Source: Komagataeibacter xylinus
Lineage (GTDB): Bacteria; Pseudomonadota; Alphaproteobacteria; Acetobacterales; Acetobacteraceae
Assembly: GCF_009834365.1 (NCBI RefSeq)
Contig: NZ_CP041348.1
Coordinates: 280,001-344,000 of the forward strand
DNA length: 64,000 bases
Reading direction: 5' to 3'
Below the pieces are notes generated by a model. That model worked only from the letters and a program-made list of their open reading frames with translations, was not told where the DNA came from and ran no database searches. The position numbers were made by a program, and so were the translations under genes. The first letter of the stretch is position 1. The number at the start of each line of letters is the position of its first letter. Below, piece after piece: positions 34,238 to 42,839 of the stretch.

Positions 34238-36451
34238 ATGGACAGCCTTATCCCTACCGGCAACGCGCCGGAATACCTCAACCGCCTCAACCCCGAGCAG
34301 CGCGACGCGATCGAGACAACCGATGGCCCGCTGCTGGTCCTTGCCGGTGCGGGCACGGGCAAGACGCGGGTGCTGACCACGCGGTTCGCGCATATCCTGC
34401 TCTCGGGCCGGGCGCGCCCCAACCAGATCCTTGCCGTAACCTTTACCAACAAGGCCGCGCGCGAGATGCGCGAGCGCGTGAGCGCCCTGCTGGGCGAACC
34501 GGCGGAAGGGCTGTGGCTGGGCACCTTCCACGCGCTATGCGCGCGCATGCTGCGCCGCCATGCGGAATATGTGGGGCTTACCAGCAGCTTCACCATTCTC
34601 GATACCGATGACCAGTTGCGCCTGCTCAAGCAGGTGCTCGAACCCTACCGTATCGACACCAAGCGCTGGCCGCCACAGGCGATCATGGGCGTGATCCAGC
34701 GCTGGAAGGATCGTGGCCTCGTGCCCGACGCCATCACGGCCGCCGAGGATACCGATTTCGCCAATGGTCGCTGCGCCGAGATCTATACCGACTACCAAAA
34801 TCGACTGAAGCAGATCAACGCCTGCGACTTTGGCGACCTGATGCTGCATATGACCGAAATCCTGCGCAGACACCCCGCCGTGCTGGAGCAGTATCACCGC
34901 TACTTCCGCTATATCCTCGTCGATGAGTATCAGGATACCAACACCATCCAGTACCTGTGGCTGCGCCTGCTCGCCCACAGGAAAGGCCAGCCCTCGAACA
35001 TCTGCTGCGTGGGTGATGATGACCAGTCCATCTATTCATGGCGCGGGGCGGAAGTGGAGAACATCCTGCGCTTCGAGCGCGACTTCCCCGGTGCGCGCGT
35101 GGTGCGGCTCGAGCGCAATTACCGCTCCACCCGCCAGATCCTTGGCGCAGCTTCGGGCCTGATCGCCCATAACGAGGAGCGGCTTGGCAAGACGCTGCAC
35201 CCCGGCCGCGAGGATGCGGAAGGCGAGAAGGTGCGCGTGATTGCCGTGCAGGACTCCGATGACGAGGCCCGCATGGTCGGCGCCGAGATCGAACGCCTGC
35301 GCGGCGATGGCCACGCCATGAGCGAGATCGCCATCCTCGTGCGCGCGGGCTTCCAGACCCGCGCGTTCGAGGAACGGCTGATCACCCTTGGCCTGCCCTA
35401 CCGCGTGGTGGGCGGCCTGCGCTTTTATGAACGTGCCGAAATTCGTGATGCCATTGCCTATATGCGCGTGGTCAGCCAGCCCTCCGATGACCTGGCGTTC
35501 GAGCGCATCATCAACGTGCCGCGCCGGGGCGTGGGGGCAACGGGGCTGCAGAAGCTGCACATGCACGCCCGCGAACGCCAGATGCCACTCACCGCCGCCG
35601 TGCTGGAAATGCTCGCCACCGGCGAGATCAGGGGCCGGGCGAAGGAACAGCTGACCGCGCTGATGCACGCACTCGCCACCGCGCGCGAGCAGGCCGGGCG
35701 CGAAGGGCATGTCGTAGCCATCGACAACCTGCTCGATGAAAGCGGGTATATCGAGATGTGGAAGGCCGACAAGTCGCCCGACGCGCCGGGCCGGATCGAG
35801 AACCTCAAGGAACTCGTGCGCTCGCTGGCTGATTACGAGAACCTTGGCGGATTCCTCGAACATGTCGCCCTTGTCATGGATACCGAGGCGAAGGCGGGCG
35901 ATGACAGCATGAGCATCATGACGCTGCATGGCGCCAAGGGGCTGGAATTCGATACCGTGTTCCTGCCCGGATGGGAGGAAGGGGTCTTCCCCTCGCAGCG
36001 CACGCTCGATGAAGGCGGGCTGAAGGGGCTGGAGGAAGAACGCCGCCTGGCCTATGTGGGCATTACGCGCGCGCGCAGGCTGGCCATCATCAGCCATGCC
36101 GCCAACCGCCTGATCTATGGCAGCTGGCAGTCCGCCATTCCCAGCCGGTTTGTGGAGGAACTGCCCGCCGAGCATATTGAAAGCCGGGGCGACAGCACCA
36201 GCAGCCGCCGCAACTTTCTGGGCCGCCCGGCGGTGTTCGGCTCATCCCCCTTCCCGCTTGTTGCGGCGCGAAAGGTGCATGACGTCACACCCGCGGCAAA
36301 GACTGCACCCGGCATGAAGGTGGGGGTGCGTGTGTTCCACCAGAAATTCGGCTACGGCACGATTACCTCGGTCGAAGGAAACCGGCTGGAAGTCGCGTTT
36401 GAAAAAGCAGGCCCCAAGCGGGTGATCGATAAATTTGTTGAGCAGGTATAG
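34238..36451 (+). CDS. uvrD: ATP-dependent DNA helicase UvrD/PcrA family
   Basis: Superfamily 1A 3'-5' helicase for nucleotide-excision and mismatch repair. 737 residues: the Q motif LNPEQRDAI, Walker A GAGTGKT, motif Ia TFTNKAAREM, motif II DEYQDTN, motif III VGDDDQSIYSWRGA, motif IV LERNYRST, motif V MTLHGAKGLEF and motif VI YVGITRAR. The C-terminal SH3-like RNA polymerase-binding end (VFHQKFGYGTITSVEGNRLEVAF) is present. ATG 34238 (MDSLIPTG) is chosen, as a longer reading into the radC-like gene is not supported. prmA starts directly at its stop. Confidence 0.95.
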   Translation: MDSLIPTGNAPEYLNRLNPEQRDAIETTDGPLLVLAGAGTGKTRVLTTRFAHILLSGRARPNQILAVTFTNKAAREMRERVSALLGEPAEGLWLGTFHALCARMLRRHAEYVGLTSSFTILDTDDQLRLLKQVLEPYRIDTKRWPPQAIMGVIQRWKDRGLVPDAITAAEDTDFANGRCAEIYTDYQNRLKQINACDFGDLMLHMTEILRRHPAVLEQYHRYFRYILVDEYQDTNTIQYLWLRLLAHRKGQPSNICCVGDDDQSIYSWRGAEVENILRFERDFPGARVVRLERNYRSTRQILGAASGLIAHNEERLGKTLHPGREDAEGEKVRVIAVQDSDDEARMVGAEIERLRGDGHAMSEIAILVRAGFQTRAFEERLITLGLPYRVVGGLRFYERAEIRDAIAYMRVVSQPSDDLAFERIINVPRRGVGATGLQKLHMHARERQMPLTAAVLEMLATGEIRGRAKEQLTALMHALATAREQAGREGHVVAIDNLLDESGYIEMWKADKSPDAPGRIENLKELVRSLADYENLGGFLEHVALVMDTEAKAGDDSMSIMTLHGAKGLEFDTVFLPGWEEGVFPSQRTLDEGGLKGLEEERRLAYVGITRARRLAIISHAANRLIYGSWQSAIPSRFVEELPAEHIESRGDSTSSRRNFLGRPAVFGSSPFPLVAARKVHDVTPAAKTAPGMKVGVRVFHQKFGYGTITSVEGNRLEVAFEKAGPKRVIDKFVEQV

Positions 36452-37354
36452 ATGAGCCTTTCCCCCCGGCGTCACGCCACCGAACTTGAAACCATATCGG
36501 TCACCGTTCCGCCCGATGCGGTCGAGGCCTATGAATCCGCCCTCGCCACCGTCTGCGCCACCATCGGCATATTCGAACTTGATGACAGCCAGACCCTGTG
36601 GCGCGTGGAAGGGGTGAAGGACACCGGCAACGGTGAGGACGAACTACGCGCCGCCCTGATCCTCGCCGCCCTGACCAGCGGCGTGGATGCCGAACTCGAG
36701 CGCAGCCACACCGAGGCCGAAGGCTGGCTGGCCCGCACCTACGAATCCTTCCCCGAGCAGCTTGCGGGCAGGCGCTTTGCCATTCGCGGCACGCATCTTG
36801 AAGATGCGCCCAACCCGCAGCGCATTACCATCACGCTTGATGCGGGCGTGGCCTTTGGCTCGGGCGAGCACGGCTCCACGCGCGGCTGCCTGCGCGCGCT
36901 TGAAATGGTGGCCTACCGCAAACCACAGCGCATTCTCGACCTCGGCTGCGGCTCGGGCATCCTTGCCATGGCAGCCGCAGCCCTGCTGCACAAGCCGGTG
37001 CTGGCAACCGATATCGACCCGTGGTCGGTGCGGGTGACAAAGCGCAACGCCGCCATGAACGGGCTTGCCAATCTGGTTGACTGCCATCTGGGCAATGGCT
37101 GGGCCACGCCCGCCATCCGCCACCATGCACCCTATGACCTTGTGTTTGCCAACATCCTGGCGCGCCCCCTGTGCAGCATGGCCGCTGACCTGGCACTCAA
37201 CCTGCTGCCCGGTGGCACCGCAATCCTGGCCGGGCTGCTCAACACGCAGGTGCGCATGGTGCTGGCCGCCCATCGCCGCCACGGGCTTGTTCTCGAGCGC
37301 CACCTGCGCGAGGGAGACTGGGGCACGCTGATCCTGCGCAAACCCCATGGCTGA
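36452..37354 (+). CDS. prmA: Ribosomal protein L11 methyltransferase
   Basis: SAM-dependent trimethylation of L11 residues. 300 residues: a helical N-terminal L11-binding domain, then the methyltransferase with FGSGEHGSTRG, motif I LDLGCGSGILA, TDIDPWSV and the NILARPL motif. The start is immediately after the uvrD stop. The end overlaps the acetyltransferase start by 8 bp, so the set uvrD-prmA-GNAT is probably one operon. Confidence 0.93.
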   Translation: MSLSPRRHATELETISVTVPPDAVEAYESALATVCATIGIFELDDSQTLWRVEGVKDTGNGEDELRAALILAALTSGVDAELERSHTEAEGWLARTYESFPEQLAGRRFAIRGTHLEDAPNPQRITITLDAGVAFGSGEHGSTRGCLRALEMVAYRKPQRILDLGCGSGILAMAAAALLHKPVLATDIDPWSVRVTKRNAAMNGLANLVDCHLGNGWATPAIRHHAPYDLVFANILARPLCSMAADLALNLLPGGTAILAGLLNTQVRMVLAAHRRHGLVLERHLREGDWGTLILRKPHG

Positions 37355-37865
37355 CACGCCTGCCCTCCTGATCCGCGATGCGACGGATGACGACATCCCG
37401 GCCATTGTCGAGATCGTCAACCACGCCATCCGCAACAGCACCTCGATGTGGGAAACGCAGGAAACCACCATCGAGGCCCGGCTGGAATGGCTGCACACCA
37501 GCCAGGCCAGCGGCTTTCCCGTGCTGGTGGCGCAGATGCCCGATGGCAATGTTGCAGGCTACAGTAGCTGGAAGATGTTCCGCCCGTTTTCGGGCTACCG
37601 GCATACGGTGGAGCATTCGCTGTATATAGCGCCCGTCTACAAGCGCCAGGGCATTGGCAGCGCCCTGCTGCAGGCCCTGTGCGAGCGGGCGAAGGCGGCG
37701 GACGTGCATGTCATGATCGCGGGCATTACCTCGACCAACATCGCCTCGCGCAAGCTGCATGAGCGCTTTGGCTTCCAGCATGGGGGCCTGCTGCCAGAAT
37801 GCGGCACCAAGTATGGCCGCTGGATGGACCTCCTGTTCCTGTACCGCATCATGTCGCCGGTATAA
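37347..37865 (+). CDS. GNAT acetyltransferase, phosphinothricin acetyltransferase-like
   Basis: 172 residues. The acetyl-CoA binding motif A YKRQGIGSALLQAL, the N-terminal IRDATDDDIPAIVEIVNHAIRNSTSMWE typical of the Pat/BAR-like group, and the C-terminal HERFGFQHGGLLPECGTKYGRWMDLLFL are present. Members acetylate small amines or amino-acid analogues such as methionine sulfone or phosphinothricin; the natural substrate here is unknown. It overlaps the end of prmA by 8 bp. Confidence 0.85.
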   Translation: MADTPALLIRDATDDDIPAIVEIVNHAIRNSTSMWETQETTIEARLEWLHTSQASGFPVLVAQMPDGNVAGYSSWKMFRPFSGYRHTVEHSLYIAPVYKRQGIGSALLQALCERAKAADVHVMIAGITSTNIASRKLHERFGFQHGGLLPECGTKYGRWMDLLFLYRIMSPV

Positions 37866-37891
37866 GTTCCAACCCCGTCAAGGATATGCCC

Positions 37892-39664
37892 ATGTCGCCA
37901 GCCCCGAACCGCCCCGAAGCCCTGCGCGCCGCCCTGAGCCGGATGGGCGTGGATGGCTTCATCCTGCCGCGTGGCGATGAGCATCTGGGCGAATATGTCG
38001 CCCCCTGCGCGGAACGGCTGGCCTGGCTCACCGGCTTTACCGGCAGCGCGGGGCTGGCGGCCATCCTGCCCGACCGCGCCGCCGTGTTCTCCGATGGGCG
38101 CTACATTACCCAGATGGACCAGCAGGTTGATGGCACGATCTGGGAGCGGCTGCACATTACCCGGACCCCGCCCGCAGGCTGGCTGGCGCAGCATGGCGCG
38201 AGCCAGCGCATCGGCTACGACCCACGCCTGATTGCCGAGAGCGCGCTGCGCCCGTTCAGTAATGCCGGGCTGACGCTCGTGCCGCTGGCTGAAAACCCGG
38301 TGGACCAGATCTGGACCGACCGCCCTGCCCCGCCCTGCACGCCCTGCGTGCCGCAGCCAGAAGCCTGGGCCGGGCAGGCCAGCACCGCCAAGCGCGAAGC
38401 CCTTGCCACCAGCCTGCAGGCCGCGGGCGAGCACGCACTGGTGCTGAGCGACCCGGCCTCGATTGCGTGGCTGCTCAACATTCGTGGCACCGATGTGCCC
38501 TACACCCCGCTCAGCCTGAGCTTTGCCATCGTGCGCGATGACGGGCGGGTGACGCTGTTCATCGACCCCGCCAAGGTAGCGCCGCAGACGCGCGACTGGC
38601 TGGGCGCCGACGTGACCCTGCTGCCACCCTCAGCGCTCGAGGAGAGTCTGCGCGCCCTGGCCCCGGCCCGTGTGCAGGTTGACCCCGCCCGCAATGCCAT
38701 CTGGTTCATGCAGGTGCTGGAGCAGGCCGGTGCCACGGTCATCCGCAAGGATGATCCGTGCCAGTTGCCCAAGGCCATCAAGAACCCGACCGAGCAGGAA
38801 GGCAGCCGCCGCGCTCACCTGCTTGATGGTGTTGCGATCTGCCGCTTCCTGCACTGGCTGGATGAAAACGCGGCCCTTACTACGGAACTTGATGCCGCCG
38901 AAAAGCTCAACGGCTTTCGCGCCGACTGCCCCGATTACCGTGAGGAGAGCTTTCCCGCCATCTCCGGCGCGGGGCCGAACGGGGCCATCATCCACTACCG
39001 CGTCACCCCCGAAAGCAACCGGGCGCTACAGGCCAACGAGGTCTATCTGATCGATAGCGGCGGGCAGTATCCCTTTGGCACCACCGACATCACCCGCACC
39101 ATCTGGACCGGGCCGGATGCGCCCGATGCGGCGGTGCGTGATGCCTTTACCCGCGTGCTGCGCGGGCATATCGCGCTTGCCCGCGCGCGCTTTCCCACCG
39201 GTGTGACCGGCCACGCGCTCGATGCGCTGGCCCGCCATGCCCTGTGGGAGGGCGGACTGAATTATGACCACGGCACCGGCCACGGCATTGGCAGCTATCT
39301 GTCGGTGCATGAGGGACCGGCCACGATCTCGCCCGTATTCCGGCCCGTGGCGCTGCATGCAGGCATGATCCTGTCTAACGAACCGGGCTATTACCGCCCC
39401 GGCGCGTTTGGCATCCGGCTTGAAAACCTGCATCTGATCCAGCCCAGCACCGTGGGCGAGGCCAACCGGTCGTTTCTGGAGTTCGAGGTGCTTACGCTCG
39501 CCCCCTTTGACAGGCGGCTGATTGATGCCGCCAGCCTGTCAGCAGCCGAAATTGCCTGGCTTGATGGCTATCATGCACGGGTTTTTGAAAGCATTGCCCC
39601 GCATCTGCAAACTCCGGCACGCACATGGCTTGCAGCCGCCTGCGCGCCGCTGCACGCCGGATAA
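37892..39664 (+). CDS. Aminopeptidase P family (Xaa-Pro aminopeptidase)
   Basis: Cytoplasmic M24B metallopeptidase removing an N-terminal residue before proline. About 590 residues, the long two-domain type: creatinase-like N-terminal domains and a C-terminal pita-bread domain. The metal ligands are in LIDSGGQYPFGTTDITRT (two Asp), HGTGHGIGSY (His), LSNEPGYY (Glu) and LEFEVLTLAPFD (Glu). ATG 37892 is chosen because AGGA lies 7 nt before it; the ATG at 37886 is too close. It starts 26 bp after the acetyltransferase. Confidence 0.92.
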   Translation: MSPAPNRPEALRAALSRMGVDGFILPRGDEHLGEYVAPCAERLAWLTGFTGSAGLAAILPDRAAVFSDGRYITQMDQQVDGTIWERLHITRTPPAGWLAQHGASQRIGYDPRLIAESALRPFSNAGLTLVPLAENPVDQIWTDRPAPPCTPCVPQPEAWAGQASTAKREALATSLQAAGEHALVLSDPASIAWLLNIRGTDVPYTPLSLSFAIVRDDGRVTLFIDPAKVAPQTRDWLGADVTLLPPSALEESLRALAPARVQVDPARNAIWFMQVLEQAGATVIRKDDPCQLPKAIKNPTEQEGSRRAHLLDGVAICRFLHWLDENAALTTELDAAEKLNGFRADCPDYREESFPAISGAGPNGAIIHYRVTPESNRALQANEVYLIDSGGQYPFGTTDITRTIWTGPDAPDAAVRDAFTRVLRGHIALARARFPTGVTGHALDALARHALWEGGLNYDHGTGHGIGSYLSVHEGPATISPVFRPVALHAGMILSNEPGYYRPGAFGIRLENLHLIQPSTVGEANRSFLEFEVLTLAPFDRRLIDAASLSAAEIAWLDGYHARVFESIAPHLQTPARTWLAAACAPLHAG

Positions 39665-39837
39665 TGTGACTGTAAAACCGCAAGCCCGGCCCCGTGGCCC
39701 GATTGTCACACCGGACTGGGGGGCCTAGGACTTTTAACCAGTTCCGACGGGGCACCCGGCAACGAACCGGGTCCGCCAAGCCGGTGCGTATGCTGAAACG
39801 CTTTTCAGTAGCAAGCACTAAAGGGAGACGTTCGAGA

Positions 39838-40866
39838 ATGTCTGCAGAAAAAACAATTCCCGCTACCCTGATTCCCGGTGATGGAATCGGGCCTGAAATT
39901 GTCGACTCCGTTGTCGAGATCCTTGATACGGTTGGCGCCCCCTTCAAATGGGAAAAGGCGCTTGGTGGCGTTTCCGCCCTTGAGGCTACCGGCAGCCCGC
40001 TGCCCAAGGAGACGATCGAGAGCATCCGCCGCACCGGCCTTGCGCTGAAAGGCCCGCTGACCACGCCCGTCGGTGGCGGCTTCAAGTCCATCAACGTGAC
40101 ACTGCGCCAGGAGTTCGGCCTGTTCGCGAATGTACGCCCCACAAAAACGATCGTGCCGGGCGGCCGCTTCGAGAACATCAATCTCGTCATCTTCCGCGAG
40201 AACCTCGAGGGCTATTACGCCGCACTCGAAAACTACATTCCCGTTGGTGACGACCCGCATGCCATCGCAACGAGCGCAGGCTACACCTCGCGCGCGGAAT
40301 GCAACCGCATCGTGCGCTATGCCTTTGAATACGCGGTCAAGAACAACCGCAAGCGCGTGACGCTGGTGCACAAGGCCAACATCCTCAAGCTGCTGACCGG
40401 CCTGTTCCTTGAGGAAGGCCGCAAGGTCGCCAAGGAATATGAAGGCCGCGTGGAAGTGAACGAGCGCATCGTGGACGCCTGCGCCATGCAGCTCGTGACC
40501 GACCCCTGGCAGTATGACTGCATTGTCACCACCAACCTGTTTGGTGACATCCTGTCCGACCTGACCGCCGGTCTGGTTGGCGGCCTTGGCCTGGCACCAG
40601 GTGCGAATATTGGCGAGAAGGCCGCCGTGTTCGAGGCCGTGCATGGTTCCGCTCCTGACATTGCGGGCCAGAACAAGGCCAACCCGACCTCGCTGCTGCT
40701 CGCTGCCAACATGATGCTGCAGCATGTCGGCCGCCAGGACCTGGCAACCCGCATCGACAAGGCCATCGAGAAGGTCATCTCCTCGGGTGCCGTGCGCACC
40801 GGCGACCTTGGCGGCAAGGCCAGCACGACCGACCTGACGGCAGCGCTGAAGCAGGCTGTTTCCTGA
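39838..40866 (+). CDS. icd: Isocitrate dehydrogenase (NAD-type, homologous to isopropylmalate dehydrogenase)
   Basis: Oxidative decarboxylation of isocitrate in the TCA cycle. 342 residues, the short beta-decarboxylating dehydrogenase type. TLIPGDGIGPEIV at the N-terminus, RPTKTIVPGGRFENI, the substrate-binding FRENLEGYYAALEN, VHKANILKL, the divalent-metal segment CIVTTNLFGDILSDLTAGL and GSAPDIAGQNKANPTSLL are present. The Arg-rich NADP loop is absent, consistent with NAD use, but this is not decisive. AGGGAG stands before the ATG. A strong terminator follows. Confidence 0.88.
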   Translation: MSAEKTIPATLIPGDGIGPEIVDSVVEILDTVGAPFKWEKALGGVSALEATGSPLPKETIESIRRTGLALKGPLTTPVGGGFKSINVTLRQEFGLFANVRPTKTIVPGGRFENINLVIFRENLEGYYAALENYIPVGDDPHAIATSAGYTSRAECNRIVRYAFEYAVKNNRKRVTLVHKANILKLLTGLFLEEGRKVAKEYEGRVEVNERIVDACAMQLVTDPWQYDCIVTTNLFGDILSDLTAGLVGGLGLAPGANIGEKAAVFEAVHGSAPDIAGQNKANPTSLLLAANMMLQHVGRQDLATRIDKAIEKVISSGAVRTGDLGGKASTTDLTAALKQAVS

Positions 40867-40910
40867 TTTTGGTGCATCCTGCGGCGGGGCGACCTGTCGC
40901 AGGAGCATGC

Positions 40911-40946
40911 AAAAAGGGCCGTGGCGATCATGCCACGGCCCTTTTT
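40911..40946. terminator. Bidirectional rho-independent terminator after icd
   Basis: 15-bp arms (40911-40925 and 40932-40946) with A-runs and T-runs at the two ends (AAAAAGGGCCGTGGC and its complement), a 6-base loop. Effective for icd and, from the other side, as a barrier for the minus-strand operon. Confidence 0.93.
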
Positions 40947-40989
40947 GCATTTATGCTGACGCCCTCTTTTTGTGAGAGACGCCGTTATC

Positions 40990-41035
40990 TGAGGCTTTTT
41001 GAAAAAAGCTTCACCAAAAACTTCTGGTTTTCAGC
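40990..41035 (-). repeat. Dispersed palindromic element, copy 5 (variant)
   Basis: GGCTTTTTGAAAAAAGCTTC hairpin with flanking CACCAAAAACTTCTGG. The GC-clamp of other copies is replaced by AGGC/GCTT, but on the minus strand the flanks AAGTTTTTGGTG agree with copies 4 and 8. It lies between the icd terminator and the uraH stop. Confidence 0.6.
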
Positions 41036-41387
41036 TCCCGCGGTAGGTCGAAAACCCGAACGGTGAGGCCAGAAGCGGCACATGGTAATGCCCTCCCCTG
41101 CCATCCGCCCCGGCTGCCGCCATGCCAAACGCAATCGGCACCACATCAAGGAAAGGCGGCTCGGACAAAGTCGTCCCCTGCGCGCGGAAATAATCTGCCA
41201 CGGCAAATTCCAGCCGGTAGGCGCCGGGCTGCATCTCGCCCATCTGCTCGCCAAGTTCAGGGCAGCGGCCATCAGCGTTGGTTACGCCCCTGAACAGGCA
41301 GTCCTGCCCCGCCCACAGGCTGATGCCCATGCCAGCAGCAGGCTTGCCCGATACGAGATCAAGCACATGGGTGGAAAGCGTGCTCAT
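41031..41387 (-). CDS. uraH: 5-Hydroxyisourate hydrolase (transthyretin-like)
   Basis: Second step of urate breakdown: opens 5-hydroxyisourate to OHCU. 118 residues with the family's STHVLDLVSGKPA N-terminus, the LFRGVTNADGRC loop and the diagnostic C-terminal YRGS tetrapeptide. The start overlaps the uraD stop (ATGA). It is the last gene of the nine-gene minus-strand operon; the palindromic element overlapping its end may stop transcription. Confidence 0.95.
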   Translation of the reverse strand: MSTLSTHVLDLVSGKPAAGMGISLWAGQDCLFRGVTNADGRCPELGEQMGEMQPGAYRLEFAVADYFRAQGTTLSEPPFLDVVPIAFGMAAAGADGRGGHYHVPLLASPFGFSTYRGS

Positions 41388-41911
41388 ACTTCATGCTCCA
41401 GGCGTTCGAGCACATCAGCCAGGCGAAGTGCTGCGATCTTGTTGATCTCGGCCAGCGCGGTCTGCTGCTCGGCCTCGGGCGTGTTTTCCAGCCGGGTCCG
41501 CAGCCCGTTCAGGATGGCCTGCTTGTCCGAACGCCGCACGCAGATGATGAACGGCATGCCGAATTTGGCGGCATAGGCCTCATTGAGCGCGCGGAAGCTG
41601 GAAAACTCATCAGGCGTCAGCCGATCCAGCCCGGCGGAGGCCTGCTCGGCTGCCGAGGCCGAGGTGAGCGTGGGGTCAACCCCCATGCGCTGCGCAAGCT
41701 CGGGGTGGGCGCGAATGAGGGCCATCTTTTCGGCTTCATCCGCCTGTTCCAGCACCAGCGCCATGGCGGCCAGCATGGAATCGTGCCCGCTGAAGGGCGC
41801 GTGACCATGGGCACGCTGGGCAATCCAGGGCGAATGCTCGTATATCGGGCCAAACAGTTCCACAAACCGCACGGCGGAGAGGGAATTTACCCGGTCAAAG
41901 ACACGGTTCAT
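41384..41911 (-). CDS. uraD: 2-oxo-4-hydroxy-4-carboxy-5-ureidoimidazoline (OHCU) decarboxylase
   Basis: Third step of urate breakdown, giving S-allantoin. 175 residues from ATG 41911: FVELFGPIYEHSPWIAQRA, the catalytic-type IRAHPEL segment (His) and EFSSFRALNEAYAAKFGMPFIICVR. A longer reading to 41965 overlaps the upstream gene; the start overlaps the puuE stop (ATGA), which supports coupling. Confidence 0.94.
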   Translation of the reverse strand: MNRVFDRVNSLSAVRFVELFGPIYEHSPWIAQRAHGHAPFSGHDSMLAAMALVLEQADEAEKMALIRAHPELAQRMGVDPTLTSASAAEQASAGLDRLTPDEFSSFRALNEAYAAKFGMPFIICVRRSDKQAILNGLRTRLENTPEAEQQTALAEINKIAALRLADVLERLEHEV

Positions 41912-42819
41912 GCCGGATGCGTCTCGAGCCAGTGCCGTGCAATGTCCAGCCGGGTGGCGACCCACACCTTCTCGCGCTGGGCAATATAGTCAAGGAAGCG
42001 TGCCACTGCCCGCGCACGGCCCGGGCGACCGGCCACACGGCAGTGCAGGCCGACCGACATCATGCGCGGCTTATCCGCCCCTTCCTCGTAGAGTTCATCG
42101 AACGTGTCGCGCAGGTAGTTGAAGAACTGCTCGCCCTCGGTAAAGCCGTTCAGCGCCACGAAGCGCATGTCGTTCACATCAAGGGTGTAAGGCACGATCA
42201 ACTGCGCCCGGCCCGCGCTGCGGTCGTAATAGGGCAGGTCATCGGCGTAGGAATCGGCGTCGTACACAAAGCCGCCTTCTTCCGCCACGATGCGCGCGGT
42301 ATTGGGGCTGGTGCGCCCCTGGTACCAGCCCAGCGGGCGCGAGCCGGTCAGCTTTTCATGCAGCGCAATGCATTCAAGGATGTGGGCGCGCTCAACGGCT
42401 TCAGGCACGTGCTGGTAGTCGATCCAGCGCAGCCCGTGGGAGGCGATCTCCCACCCGGCATCCTTCATCGCGGCAACTGCTGCAGGGTTGCGCGCCATGG
42501 CGGCAGCCACGGCAAACACCGTAAGCGGCTGTTTGCGCTGGGTAAAGATGCGGTGCAGCCGCCAGAACCCGGCGCGCGAGCCGTATTCATACAGGCTTTC
42601 CATCGCAATGGCGCGGGCGCCGGGAATGGACTGCGCCCCCACCATCTCGGACAGGAATGCCTCCGACCCGCGATCGCCATGAAGGACCGAGTTCTCGGCC
42701 CCCTCCTCGTAATTGATGACGAACTGGACCGCGATCCGCGCCCCGCCAGGCCATTTTGCATCGGGCGGGTTACCGGCATAACCAACCATGTCGCGCGGAT
42801 AGGCACCTGTATCAGACAT
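41908..42819 (-). CDS. puuE: Allantoinase PuuE (polysaccharide deacetylase family)
   Basis: Hydrolyses allantoin to allantoate. It is the cofactor-independent, NodB-like allantoinase, unrelated to amidohydrolase-type AllB. 303 residues: RDMVGYAGNPPDAKWPGGARIAVQFVINYEEGAENSVLHGD, EIASHGLRWIDYQHV, RTSPNTARIVAEEGGFVYDADSYADDLPYY and the C-terminal VGLHCRVAGRPGRARAVARFLDYI. AGGAG stands before the ATG. It is spaced 20 bp after pucG and coupled to uraD. Confidence 0.95.
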   Translation of the reverse strand: MSDTGAYPRDMVGYAGNPPDAKWPGGARIAVQFVINYEEGAENSVLHGDRGSEAFLSEMVGAQSIPGARAIAMESLYEYGSRAGFWRLHRIFTQRKQPLTVFAVAAAMARNPAAVAAMKDAGWEIASHGLRWIDYQHVPEAVERAHILECIALHEKLTGSRPLGWYQGRTSPNTARIVAEEGGFVYDADSYADDLPYYDRSAGRAQLIVPYTLDVNDMRFVALNGFTEGEQFFNYLRDTFDELYEEGADKPRMMSVGLHCRVAGRPGRARAVARFLDYIAQREKVWVATRLDIARHWLETHPA

Positions 42820-42839
42820 TACGCCGTGGTCTCCTGTTA